Source: Begonia masoniana
Taxonomy: Eukaryota > Streptophyta > Magnoliopsida > Cucurbitales > Begoniaceae
Length of the DNA: 64,000 nt
Assembly (NCBI GenBank): GCA_022432975.1
Contig: CM039509.1
Location: 8,619,075-8,683,074, forward strand
Direction: 5' to 3'
Shown here: piece by piece, positions 32,646 through 44,900 of the stretch
Layout: every line of letters begins with the position of its first letter
Position numbering within the stretch: the stretch's first letter is position 1
Notes under the pieces: model-generated
What the model was told of the DNA's origin: nothing
Seen by the model: the letters and a program-made list of their open reading frames with translations, nothing else
The model's database searches: none
Position numbers and translations under genes: made by a program

Positions 32646-33224
32646 GCTTTTCTGAAGACATCTTCCGATGGACAACATAACTCAACATCTACCAATAGAC
32701 ATCATCTACCGGTAGAAAACAGAGTACATTTCAACTACTCCTCACTATACATACACAACACCAATTTCAGAAAGGAATTTGCTTACTTTTCCAAGACCAT
32801 TCAGAAACAACTCAAACCATTACATTAATCAAATCCAGTATAATAACATTTAAAACTCGACATATCACCGTTATCAGAAAAATCTCAAACGTGTTCAAGT
32901 ACTGAAACCACTACTGTTATGGAAACTTAACATTTCTAAATTTCAAACACTGTCAACTAAACCTTCTCACCAACAAACATCAGTTAAATCGCCTCATCAA
33001 TTCACCAGATGCGTAGCATGAGTGTGCTCCCCCAACCAGTCTATCCCTCAATAAACTCAGAGGATTCACCTGCTGTCACTTCTTCACCTACATCACAAAA
33101 CTCATCTATTAGCCTAATGCTAAGTAAGCAAAGCAATGATAGAAATAAAAGAATGAAATGCCGAAACATGAATTCCTAAACATGCAATTTCTACTTTCTC
33201 CTCTCAGTTGTTCATGCGTTGTTT

Positions 33225-33444
33225 CTGTTCAGATCCCCCTATGAAATTGGGAGTTGGATCAACTCTCCCAAAGTATAAATATCCACTGTCTCATTAAGGG
33301 TTGGATTAGCTCCCTTAACAGTAAGGCTGATTCACTGTTCAGATCCCCCTGTGAAATTGGGAGTTGGATCAACTCTCCCAAAGTATAAATATCCACTGTC
33401 TCATTAAGGGGCGGATTATTTCCCTTAACAGTAAAACTGATTCA
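33225..33444. repeat. 110-bp tandem pair with hairpin in F2 LTR
   Basis: Two units starting CTGTTCAGATCCCCCT, each with an imperfect hairpin around TTGGGAGTTGGATCAACTC and a CTTAA...TTAAG pair. The same doubled block occurs in the other F2 LTRs at 46160-46360 and, inverted, at 47755-47940. Confidence 0.9.
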
Positions 33445-36093
33445 CATAACTGTGTCAATATGTTCAATCCTTACCATGTCAACATGCATTCAAATTCATT
33501 TTCGTATACTTTTAAAACATGATGCATAACACACAGACACATCCCAATAAACGCAATCCTAACGTTTTGTGATGTAGGCCCGAAGGCACAAGCAAACTTT
33601 ACTTACCTGGCTCTCCTGGAAATGCACGGTTTCAATCTACTTCAGAAGTCTGCTCACCTAGGTCATAGAAAGGATGCCAATTAGATTTCTACTAAACCTC
33701 ATTCTAATCTATTCAGGAAATCAAGGGAAACTAGCTTGGAAGCTTAGTTCATTGTGCATTTCCGATTCAACACTACATCCGAGCTCGACTCTCTCACAGT
33801 ATTCCTCGAAACTTCACACATTGTACTCCCTCAGTTATCTAGTTGTTAAAATCACAGACAAACTAAGAGAGCTTACCTAGGTTGAAGGAGAATCGAGGGA
33901 GGAAGAAATCGCCCGAAAGTCTTCTGTTGAAGAGCTGAAGGCCGGGAGAGAAATAAGGGAATTAGTGGCGGCTACCGAGCACTAAACCCCAAATCACTAA
34001 CCTTAAATACATTATCCATTTTTAAATCTCTAATTACCTTTCTGCCCTTGCCTAGTCATTTATTAACCTAATCAATAACTCCCCCAACCCTTCTATAAAA
34101 GTACATCATTAATAATAATTTAAATTTTGACTCAATGGAACCAGGTGCTACACAACCAAAACGTATCCTAGACTCAAGTAACTTGAAACGAACCTTACGA
34201 AATCCAACTGCGTAGATAGCTCTAAAACTCGAGCGTATCCATGCTTAACCTAAAACGTCTCCAAACATTTTTATAAAATCCAAATAAAACTTAGTAAAAC
34301 ATTTTATAAAACAAGTTTATCAAAACATCAAAACATCTTTTATCAACTATTCAGAACCAATCATTCTAGAATGTTCTATCTATACAATTAAACTATCCTT
34401 CTATCAAACTATCGTGTCCCCAAAATACTTACAAACAGTCCCACGGATCAAAATCGCACCGACTGCGCCAGCACACTCCCACGGGCCATCGTTCTTCAAC
34501 TGATCATTCCTCGAGTGGAGGGATCTCGTCCTCACCTGTGTCTAGATCACCTACACCATACAGACAACTATGAGGTAAAGGCTCAGCAAGTTTCATAAAT
34601 ACAGATGTATGCTGTGCATATGAAGTTCAGAAATCATGCAACATTTTCTTATCATTACGTTGCAGACAGAATATCACCGAGGTCTCAGCCTATTAGATGG
34701 AGAGGACACGTCCTGCGATTGGACAACCCTCTCCACCTAACCGGGGGGGGGGGGGGGGGAGGGGGGTACTTGCTTACATCCGTATACAGCCGTGCCTGAG
34801 CCCCACCTCGCATGACCAAATAATAAATTACGTAGATTCATTTTGTTCGTTCATTTCATTTTCTTAAACATGTGCAGAAATCCGTTTTCATGCTATTTTA
34901 AAAGACATGATGCATGAACAGTTAAATGCATAAAGTAAACATACATTGTACATACCATCAAGACAATAAAAGCATAACCTATAAAAGAACTAATCCTAAC
35001 TACCCAACCAAAACATTTAAACAACCAAGATTCCAATGATCCTCGACGCGACTTCGACGTGCGGTGTAGGCCAATCGGCCAGAGTAAGTCACGAGAACTT
35101 ACCTTGTGCGCGTTGAACTTCAAGCTCAATCCATGAGCGTTGTTCACCTAAGCAATTCACAACAATTATCGTTAAAACGCGTTTGAACCATTAACGCCCA
35201 AATTAACAAAATCCTTAACTAAGAAAAATTCTAAAATTCTAACTTAACTAATCGAGGCATTTTAACAAACAATTAACGCCCGATACCTCGAAACCACCAT
35301 TAACGAGTTTTTCCAAAAACCCAAAAATTCATCAATCCCTAACATTTGTCCTAAATCGGTTAACTTCGTCCAATAACGCTAAATACGTCCTTTATATCTA
35401 CAAACACGGTAAACCTATAAATTTCAAACCCTAAATCACGTTTTTAACAAAACCTTAAACGAAAACCTAATCGTTAAACGACCCGAAAACTATGAATAAA
35501 CTTTCCAAAACCGTAGAACCTTACCTAGAATGTCGTTTGGAGGAGAAAACACGAAGAAAAGGAGTCAACGGAGGAGGAACCGTCGTCGGAATGGGAGAAA
35601 GCCGCGAGAGAAATCGCCTGGAAGGAGAGGGTTCGCAGAGAGAGAGAGAAATCGTGAAAATGGTAAAGGAGAAGAGAAAATGTGACTTTTTATTAAAATT
35701 TCACTTGGCAAATTACCATTTTGCCCTTCCTTTGATTTTCTATTTGTTTCGTCCTTTGTTTCGTTATTTAGCTAATGATTCGGTTCCTCCAAATTTTCTT
35801 ATTTTGCCAATAATTTCAACTTATTACTAGGGTTCCATTAAAATTATCCGTACACAAAACGGACATCATTTACTATTTTTACCACAACGTCCATTATATT
35901 ACGAGAAACGTAATTCTCGTAAAATTAGCGTTAAACTCCTAAAATTCTCGAAATTTTCTTAAAATCCATATTAATAGCTAGGATTCTAATAACACTTTTC
36001 TTTCGCGAAACTGACTTAATCTGACATATTTACAAAATGCCATCATATATATATAATTACAAAATTTCGTAAAGAATCGGGTGTTACATTACC

Positions 36094-37825
36094 GAAACAT
36101 TAAAATATCATTTTGTCTACTATCCAGATACCAAACATCCTAAAATGATTTAGCTATACAATTTTCCTATCTTCTATCTAATCAAAATCCCCAAAACACT
36201 TACTTACATCCCCACGGGTCAAAATACGCACCGACTGCTAGCGCACTCCCACGGGCATTCTTCTTTAACCAGCTCATTCCTCAGGTGGAAAGATCTCATC
36301 CTCACCTGTCTCGAAGTCGCCTACACCATAGAGATAAACTATGAGCTAAAGGCTCAGTAAGCTTCGTAAATACAAATGCATGCTGTGCATATGCGGTTCA
36401 TAAATCATGCAAGTGTTTTCATTGTTTCATTACAGAACAGAACGTCACGGAGGTCTAACTCTCATTAGACGGAGAGGGCACGTCTGGCGGTTAGACAGCC
36501 CTTTCCATTTACCGAGGGAAAAACATGCTTCCATCCGTAAACAGCCATGTCTGAACCCCACCCCGTCGTGACCAGATTACATACATTCATTTTTTTAATT
36601 TATTTCTTTTCTTAAACACGTGTAGAAATCTATTTTAATGCTATTTTGAAAGAGCGTGATGCATGTACAGTAAATGAAATAATATAAACATATAATGCGG
36701 ATACCATCAAAACATAGCAAACATAACCTATAAAACTCTAATCCTAAACTACCCAACCAAAGCATAAAAAAAAACATACATAACTCCAAAATCCTCAACG
36801 ACGAACTCGACTTAGGCATAGGCCTATCGGCCATAGTAAGTCACGAAGACTTACCTCGCGTCCGTTGCAATTTAAGCTCCGTCCACGAGCGTTGTTCACC
36901 TATGACAATTCACAACAATCATCATTAAAATCGAGCCTAGGAAATCGAATTATAAAGACTAACGAAGTCCCTAGCTAAAGGATATCTCCTAAAATCCTAA
37001 CTTAACTCTTTGAAGCATTTAATTGAGCACCTTGTGCTCGTTAATCATAATCCTCCATTAATGGAGTTTCCTCAAGCTCTAATCCTCCGAAATCCTAACA
37101 CTTACCAATTAATCGGCTTACTACGTTCAATAATCACCAATATATCGATTAGAGGCATAATCACGCTAAACTTATCGATTTCCAACCTTAATTCACGTTT
37201 TTAACGAAAACCCTAAACAAACCCTAATTGTTTAAATCTATAAATCGAGAACTAAAGCTGAGAAATATTAGAATCTTACCTAGGATCGTGATTAGAGAAG
37301 AAAACGCAAGGCACGGCTGTTGATCGGAGGAGAACCGCTGGTGTTGGGGAATCGGCCAAGAGGAAAAGTCGCAGGGAGAGGGGAGGAGAAATCCTCTTCG
37401 CAGATTGAGTTCACGATGGAGGGGGGAGGGGAATAACTTGTTTTTATTAAGTTTTTAACCTTGCAATTTACCATTTTGCCCTTTTTGCTTATCCTTTGCT
37501 TATTTCTTTATTTAACCATCGATTTGGTTTCTCCTAATTTCCTTATTTCACCAAATATTTCAACTTCCTTTCAGGGTTCTAACGAAACTTTCCGTTCATA
37601 AAACAGACTTAATTTACTATTTTGCGAATTAAACTCTAATAACGGGAAAACCAAACTCGGGCGTTACACTATCTATTTTGTTTTCCGAAACTTCTTTATT
37701 CCTTTAAAAATCTCTAGTAATTACTAGAGCTCTAACAAAGCTTCTTGTTCACAAAACGGGCTCAAATTCTTTTATTTACGAAAATGCCCATAGTAAGCGG
37801 AAACCCGAAAATCTCGGGTGTTACA
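36094..37825 (-). repeat. Outer F1 LTR, outer segment
   Basis: Continuation of the 28131-28918 LTR after the nested insertion. It contains the hairpin block (36468-36512), the GGCCTATCGGCC block (36816) and ends GGGTGTTACA. Confidence 0.9.
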
Positions 37826-40522
37826 CGACCCCTTCCCATGAGGGCTAACACGGGACCTGACTTTACTTATACTAAGCTTGATGCGTATTTTTGGACGTAA
37901 GAATTTTTTTTGACTTTAAAACTCTAAATCGAAGACTAAAATCATTTTCGATAAAACGTTGACTCAGGTTTTGGGTCGTTTAAATCATTTCAAATACGTG
38001 GAAAAATGTTCAAAAAATACGTTTGGAAAATATCATAAAACGTCGGGTTGAAATATGTTTAAAAATCAAAATTTAGAAAAAATAAAATTTTGGAACCCAT
38101 TGCATGCGGCATGCGCGTCGCCTGGACGTCGCGGGCCCTCGTGTGCGGCCATCGCTCGGTCGTCGCACACTCGACTCCTTGCCATCGCGCGCGTGGCATA
38201 CTTTCAGCGTGCTCACTAGTGAGCGTGCATCGCTCGCCCGGTGCACGCTCCATCCGGGTGGCATGCGCAAAGGGAGCCGATCGATCACGCGCGAGCGTCG
38301 ATCGATCGGCGAACCCTCTGCCAAATGTTTGCGCAGCTTGCTGGGTGCCAATTGATCACGCGCGAGTGCTGACTGATCGACGAACCCTCTGCCGATCCAC
38401 ATTGTCCTACTATCCAGCGCCGATCGATCTATCCCTTGCGCGATTGGTCGGCTGGCGCACTCCGCGTGCACATCACACGCACACCGCATGTCCCGCGCTC
38501 GCGCTCGCACTCTCTGCGCATGCACCCTACGTGCCAGCACGCCCATGACCATTTTTTTCTCACTTTTCACCTCTTCTCCATTTCTTTCACCTACACTTCA
38601 CTTCAAATTTACCTAAACCCTTCCCAAACTTCTTCAAATATATATCACTCCAAAATTTCAAAAAAAACAAGATTAAAAAACGTATACAAAAGTGTAGCAA
38701 GATTTACGAAAACAAACTGCATGGATGACTCTAAAAACCGGACATATCCATACAGAAATAAATCCCAAAATATCTTCCGAATATTTTTGAATCCTAAACT
38801 ATCTACACATCTAAAAGACTTAAAACATTTACACGTAACTTTAACATCACCCACGGGTCAAAAAGGGGCGCCTAACTGCCGTAACAAACCCCATGAGCTC
38901 ATCCCTTCAACCGCACCTAAACATCAGTCTGACACTCAAAGTCCTCATCAATACGATCCGTACCTACATCACATAGTTTAACTAATGAGCCTAACGCTCA
39001 GTAAGGTCATATAAATGCAGTAAAATGCACGTGCTATGCATGAACGTTGCAAAACATGTACATACTTTACATTAGGTTCAAGTGAACATATTGGTTAAGA
39101 GGGGCATATAGAAGAGTAGGCGCAACATACGTACATAACGTGGGTTAGTTGTTTTGCCTTGTGCCAAGGAGGGATAAAAACATATTGTCCGTGGTAAGGA
39201 CGATTTTACATAGATTCCAGGGAAGAACAAGAACATATGTCAGTCCCCGCCCCACACTTAACCGTACTTTACATTTACATTTTTATCTTTCTTACTTAAA
39301 ACGTGTGCATAAAACATTTTGCATGATTTTCTTGAAAAATGTGATGCATGAACATACATTGTGCATAAAACATAACATAATAATAGACAGGTCTTCGAAG
39401 TATAAATATAGACAATTCATCAACATGGTAACATATAACAATAATTTATAACTTATGACGTGTTCTATAACTTGTCTTCCCGTTAACATACCCCATAGAA
39501 CATAAAATCCTAGTACCTCTGTGATGTAGGCTTTAAGAGCCAAACACATGTATACGAACTTACCTGAGGTCCGTTGACTTTCGCAACCTTGAACGTCTTT
39601 TCTCTGCGACTCATGAACCTATAATATGCATAGTTGAACTATTATTTACATCACTTAGGTGCTAGCTGTTAACAAACAATCAAAATATAGATATTTCCAT
39701 TCAAAATCTCGGATTTCTCCATATTTTTAGGCTAAATTTCAAACGATCGTAACTTCCTCTATTCTTATCCGTTTTTGACGATTTAACATGCATCAGAAAC
39801 CTTATAATGTCTAGTTAGCATAGAATAATTCATTTAAGGAAAAAAAGTTGAAAACAGGGTCAGAAACTCAAAAATTTGTGGGACCCGTTGTTGTGTCGAT
39901 TATCATTCTCAAAAATCTGATTTTCATCAAACGTGCTTAGTTTTCTTTTGGTTTATCCATTCAAACTCTTAAACAACATTCTATTATGCATTAGCATCAA
40001 ATACGACAAATTTCTAAAACCCTAGCTTGAAAGTTCTCCAACGAAATCAATGCCTAAATAGCCTATAATCGTTCGCTAACGTATAGGCTTACCTTTATGA
40101 AGTAAACAGAAGAAAAATGAAGAGGAGAGCTCATCGTCGTCGTCATCGTGAGGTGCTTCTGGCGTCGCGTGAAGAAGAAGAAGAAGAAGATGAAGGAATG
40201 AAATGAAGAAATAAGGGAGGATGGGAGAAAAAGTCATCAGCTGAAGGGGGAGAGGGGTTCACGTGGAGAGAGTGAGCAAGTGGGGTGGTTGTGCCATTTG
40301 GCAACGTGTTTAGTGAGGCTTCTTGAAGAAGCTTCAAAATTTACTCGAATTTTTGCTTAAAATTCGTACGTTTTAACTCCCTCTTTTTTCGCTCTTTTTT
40401 CTTAAATTCTTAAATTTTTGGTGTCCAAATTTCAATAAAATATATATTGTATTTATAGCGAATTTTTTTCGTACAAACAAATTTTAAGGACAATTACATG
40501 ATCAGAAAATTTGGGTGTTACA
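37826..40522 (-). mobile_element. F3 gypsy LTR
   Basis: A third LTR family. It shares only the short leader blocks with F1 and F2: CACGGGTCAAAAAGGGGCGCC (38852), CACATAGTTTAACTAATGAGCC (38970), GATGTAGGCTTTAAGAGCC and TACGAACTTACCTG (39522-39565). It ends TTTGGGTGTTACA at 40522. The left edge is CGACCCC directly after the F1 LTR, so its first bases are lost or lie beyond that insertion. A GC-rich tract occupies 38100-38550. TSD not found. Confidence 0.7.
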
Positions 40523-40585
40523 GATTAAGATGACTTTCAGAATCTTCTTGCCTAAACAAAATATTTGATATTAATTTTCACTTTA

Positions 40586-40587
<2 letters not shown>
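40292..40587. repeat. 300-bp direct duplication, copy 1
   Basis: From TGCCATTTGGCAACG to TTTTCACTTTAT. It includes the F3 LTR end and its right flank. Nearly identical to 41089-41384. Confidence 0.95.
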
Positions 40588-40616
<29 letters not shown>

Positions 40617-41088
40617 AAGAAGAAGAAGAAGAAGAAGAAGAAGAAGAAGAAGAAGAAGAAGAAGAAGAAGAAGAAGAAGAAGAAGAAGAAGAAGAAGAAG
40701 AAGAAGAAGAAGAAGAAGAAGAAGAAGAAGAAGAAGAAGAAGAAGAAGAAGAAGAAGAAGAAGAAGAAGAAGAAGAAGAAGAAGAAGAAGAAGAAGAAGA
40801 AGAAGAAGAAGAAGAAGAAGAAGAAGAAGAAGAAGAAGAAGAAGAAGAAGAAGAAGAAGAAGAAGAAGAAGAAGAAGAAGAAGAAGAAGAAGAAGAAGAA
40901 GAAGAAGAAGAAGAAGAAGAAGAAGAAGAAGAAGAAGAAGAAGAAGAAGAAGAAGAAGAAGAAGAAGAAGAAGAAGAAGAAGAAGAAGAAGAAGAAGAAG
41001 AAGAAGAAGAAGAAGAAGAAGAAGAAGAAGAAGAAGAAGAAGAAGAAGAAGAAGAAGAAGAAGAAGAAGAAGAAGAAGAAGAAGAAGA
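40588..41088. repeat. (AAG)n microsatellite, about 500 bp
   Basis: About 167 uninterrupted AAG units. It separates the two copies of the 300-bp duplication. A short (AAG) run of six units also occurs at 40170-40190. Long Ser, Phe or Leu frames across it are artefacts of the repeat. Confidence 0.98.
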
Positions 41089-41384
41089 TGCCATTTGGCA
41101 ACGTGTTTAGTGAGGCTTCTTGAAGAAGCTTCAAAATTTACTCGAATTTTTGCTTAAAATTCGTACGTTTTAACTCCCTCTTTTTTCGCTCTTTTTTCTT
41201 AAATTCTTAAATTTTTGGTGTCCAAATTTCAATAAAATATATATTGTATTTATAGCGAATTTTTTTCGTACAAACAAATTTTAAGGACAATTACATGATC
41301 AGAAAATTTGGGTGTTACAGATTAAGATGACTTTCAGAATCTTCTTGCCTAAACAAAATATTTGATATTAATTTTTCACTTTAA
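41089..41384. repeat. 300-bp direct duplication, copy 2
   Basis: Repeats 40292-40587, then runs on into TTAATAAATC where copy 1 enters the AAG run. Confidence 0.95.
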
Positions 41385-41789
41385 TAAATCTATTTCACAA
41401 GGATTTATACAGAAATTCCTTACCGGTTTATTCTTAGATTGATCCGGGTCAATCGGGTCAAAATTTGGGTCGGGTCAGTTCAATTGGACCGAATCTGGTT
41501 CGGTTAGACCAGATCTGAATTAGTTGGGCCAATTTTGTATCACTAGACCGTTTCAATTGGACCACCCCTAAGTGAACTGGGTTCGGTCCTTAAAAGAAAA
41601 CCCAGCCCTTTCTTCTTTCTCTTCTTCTTCGTGATTCCTTCCCGCTCTTTGTCATGCACACCAGAACACCAGCAAAGGGATTGTGCGGCGACTGCTTTGA
41701 TCGAGGAAAATTTCCTTAAGAGTTTGGATATTCGAGTGGAGCTGCTGCCTCGTTGGAGCTCTGGCTACGTCTGGAAGCCGAGTGGTGGT
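41385..41789. other. Unassigned repeat-like flank
   Basis: Contains GGGTCAATCGGGTC, GGGTCGGGTCAG and related short runs and no recognisable protein. With 44249-44624 it forms the site interrupted by the F1 solo LTR. It may be an older LTR on the minus strand, where CTATAAATAGAG (44317-44328) would be its TATA box; this is inference. Confidence 0.3.
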
Positions 41790-41794
41790 CGGAG

Positions 41795-44243
41795 TGTAAC
41801 ACCCCTAATACCGTACCCATTTTACCCGTATAAATTTTTCATTTTACTTTACATTTTATAAACTTTAAACCTAATGTTTAACAGAAATTGAAATCGAAAC
41901 CGAAACCGGAATCGAAATCGAAATTCGTTTGGTAAATCATTTAAAACATAAACTAAAACTATTTAATAAAACTTCAAAACATTTAAATATTTAATAAAAA
42001 CTAAAGGAGGGGCAGAATCGGAATTGGGCTGCCAAAAGGAGGCAGCGATCGATTTCTGTAAAATACAGAGATCGATCGCTGCATGCTATGCAGCGATCCT
42101 CCTTCAAACACTCCAGCACTTCAACATGTTTTGCACTTCAACGATTTGCTCTCTGGAATCCGATTTCCAGAGAGCAAAACTTACACTTCTTCACGCCAAC
42201 AATTTACCATAACTTACCACCTAAATCAAATCAATTAAACTAAAACGTATTCTAAATTCAATCGACTCGAGTCAGACTTTGCGAAATCCGACTGCGTGGA
42301 TAGCTCTAAAAACCGAGCTATCCGTAACAACCTACAAACAACATTTCAAAACATTTTCATTTAACTTAGACTTTTAAACCAAAACATTTCATAACGTTTA
42401 TCAAAACAGTTTAAACAAAGACGTTTTACATACAATTGCCCAAAACATTTAAAGTATCAAAAGGTTATCTAACCCCTAACCAGATCCAAACAACCTAATA
42501 TGTTCTATACATTCGTATTAACCAAATATCCCCCAGAATACATACACAGATTATCCCCCACGGGTCAAAAGCGCCTCGACTGCTCAGCGCACTCCCACGG
42601 CCATCATCCATCAGCTGCTCCTACGTCAGGAGGAGGAATATCATCCTCACCTGGGTCAACGTAACCTAGAACGTCACCTACACCATACAGACACATATGA
42701 GATATTGAAATCTCAGTAAGCTACGTAAATGCAGATGCATGCGTGCAGATGCCATTCAGAAAACATGCTCAGATTCAGATACAGAAACGGATACAGATTC
42801 AGATTACAGATTCATTTTCATTACGTCGCAGACAGATTGTTACCGAGATATCAGCCCTCTAAATGGAAAGGATACATTCCACGGTCGAACTACCACTTTC
42901 CACCTAGAGGAGGGGGGTACATGCTCACAAACCCTACAGCCATGCCTGAGCCCCACCTCGCGTAACAAGATACAGATACAGATTACGTACATTAATTACA
43001 GAGGTTCATTTCTTTCCTTAAAACACGTGCGGAAATTCATTTTCTATGAATTTTGAAATACGTGATGCATGAACAGTTAATCAGCGGAAAGTAAACAAAC
43101 AACATACATATCAACAAGACAATACAACATAACCTATAAACAACTAACCTACTACCCAACCTAAACAACGTAAACCAAGGAACCCTCAAGGATCCTTGAT
43201 ACAACGACGAGGTATGGTGTAGACCTTTCGGTCAAGCAAGTCACGAGAACTTACCTTGAGCGCGCTGGATCTCAAGCTTCGTCCACTGGAGTCGTGTGTC
43301 TGAGGAAAACACGATATCCACCGTTAAAACCAATTTGAATTATAAACGTTCAAATTATAAAATCCTTAACTAATGAATTTCCTAAATTCCAACTTAGCTA
43401 ATCAAAGCATTTAGAATGTCAATTAAGGCTCGATAATCCGAAATCTCAATTAACGAGTTTTTCTCAAAAACCCGGAAATTTACCAATTTTTAACTTTTTC
43501 ACAAATTGATTTTTCTTCGTCCAATAACGTCAAATACGTTCAATACATACTTAATCACAGCTAACCTATTAATTACGAGCCCTAATTCGACATTTTTATC
43601 GAAACCCTAATCGAAACCCTAACGTTAAATCGACCTAAACCTTGGAATTTAACGCTCAAAGACCGAAGCTACTTACCGAGGGTAGCGAGAGGAGGAAGAA
43701 TCGCGAAGAACGGAAGTCGAACGGAGGAGAAACGGAGTCGGAACAGGGAAGGGCGTCGGCGGCCGCGAGGGAGAAAGCTCTCTGTGCTTTCGTGAAATCC
43801 AGAGAAGAAAGAGAGAAGTGAGGGAGAGAAGAAGAAACTTATGATTTTATAAAATTGGTTTGGAAGATTACCAAAATGCCCTTAGCTCTTGTTTCGTCTT
43901 TCGTTTCGTTAATCGTCCAACGATTTGGATTCACCCAGTCTCCATATTTCACCAATATATCCAACTTATTATTTGAGACTTATTAAAACCGTCCGTTCGC
44001 AATTCGGACCTCGTTTACTATTTTTACGAGAACGTCAATTATATTACGATAGAGGTAATTACTCGGAATATAGCGTTATAACTCCGAAAATTCTCCAAAA
44101 TTCGTTAAAATTCTTATTATTCGTCAGGATCATAATGATGCTTTCTTTTCGTAAATCGGACCTGATTTGATATATTTACCAAAAATGCCACATATATAAT
44201 AAAATATGAATATTCTAAAAATCCGTACAAGCCGGATATTACA
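41795..44243 (-). mobile_element. F1 solo LTR, TSD cggag
   Basis: 2449 bp, TGTAACACCCCTAATACC to CCGGATATTACA, with exact cggag at 41790-41794 and 44244-44248. It carries a reduced palindrome block (42044-42100), the hairpin with altered stem (42864-42902) and both leader blocks. No internal domain. Confidence 0.96.
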
Positions 44244-44248
44244 CGGAG

Positions 44249-44624
44249 ATAGAAGTAAGAGTATTTGAACTCGAAAAAGAGAGATAGTTGATGTGATTTC
44301 ATCCTTCACCGAGCCTCTCTATTTATAGCAGAGGCTTGCACCCCGCTCCTTCGAGAAATCCTAATTCAACTCGGATTTTTTGAGCTCTAAACCAGCTCGA
44401 ATTTTCAGAGCTGTCAGATTTCTAGAGGAGAAGCTGACTGTTGTTTCCCCCAAAATCTGAGTTCAAATCGGATTTGCTGAGTTGTAATATTATTAGATTT
44501 TTAGAGTGGTGAATGTTGATATCCAATTTTACCTTGATTTTTATCTTATTTTCAGAGAAGAAATCCGAGATTAGGTTTGACTTGGGGATTTTAAATCTTG
44601 AACCTGAATTTTGAAACCTTAAAT
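44249..44624. other. Right half of the F1-interrupted flank
   Basis: Continues 41385-41789. It holds a TATA-like CTATTTATAG and several near-repeats of CTCGGATTT / GAGCTCTAAACC / GCTCGAATTTTCAGAGCTG. No gene is recognised. Confidence 0.35.
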
Positions 44625-44895
44625 TGTTACAGTAACAACGTAAAAAGATTTTTGATAACTATTTTTACATTTTTCTTCTTTAGTCATACAAATATTTGAA
44701 GGATTTTCTGCATTACAAAGGTCATGCATCATGTGTTTGAGAACCATAACATATAAGTGAAGATTCTTTGTGCGCTCAAGTAATTCGGTACATAGTCATC
44801 AAATGAGTTTGCAGAGAGAATTTTTGAATTATGTTCTAAGATCAACAAAAAAGTGTGCATGAGGCAATCCACGCTTTTGAAATTCTATGACGTAT
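44625..44895 (-). pseudogene. Helitron Rep fragment, HUH region
   Basis: The minus strand encodes VYVIEFQKRGLPHAHFFVDL, the rolling-circle replication initiator motif with the HxH metal-binding pair (HAH). It then gives, after frame changes, CNAENPSNICM and EEKCKNSYQKSFYVVTV, which match the region after the HUH motif in plant Helitron helicase-like proteins. Stops and frameshifts are present. The F2 LTR pair at 44901-49056 splits it from its N-terminal part. Confidence 0.88.
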
Positions 44896-44900
44896 ACATG

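Larger units (their letters stand above)
29463..34152 (-). mobile_element. F2 solo LTR expanded by a minisatellite, TSD caacc
   Basis: Starts TGTAATGCCCCGAGTTATC and ends GAACCAGGTGCTACA, flanked by exact caacc at 29458-29462 and 34153-34157. At 4690 bp it is more than twice the other F2 LTRs, entirely because of the 71-bp array. Its sense direction (TGTAGCACC...) is minus. Confidence 0.95.
28919..36088 (-). mobile_element. F1 solo LTR nested in the outer F1 LTR, TSD ttacc
   Basis: Edges are TGTAGCGACCC (28919) and GGGTGTTACA (36088). The TSD ttacc is exact at 28914-28918 and 36089-36093. Without the F2 insertion at 29463-34157 the LTR is about 2475 bp. No internal domain, so it is a solo LTR. 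Confidence 0.95.
24820..37825 (-). mobile_element. Tekay/Del-like Ty3/gypsy element with pol deleted, LTR nested
   Basis: The element reads leftwards. Its 5' LTR is split (37825-36094 and 28918-28131, about 2520 bp when joined). The primer-binding site follows at 28115-28126, then gag, then about 950 bp without domains, a polypurine tract AAGGAGGATAGAA at 25884-25896, and a 3' LTR (25883-24820) truncated to about 1064 bp. The LTR starts TGTAACACCCGAGATTT in sense. Chromovirus-type gypsy elements start this way. RT, RNase H and integrase are absent, so this copy depends on helpers or is dead. The left truncation removes the TSD. Confidence 0.85.

Noticed and set aside
40552..41134. Long poly-Ser and poly-Phe open frames
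   Set aside because: They are translations of the AAG microsatellite and have no protein-like flanks.
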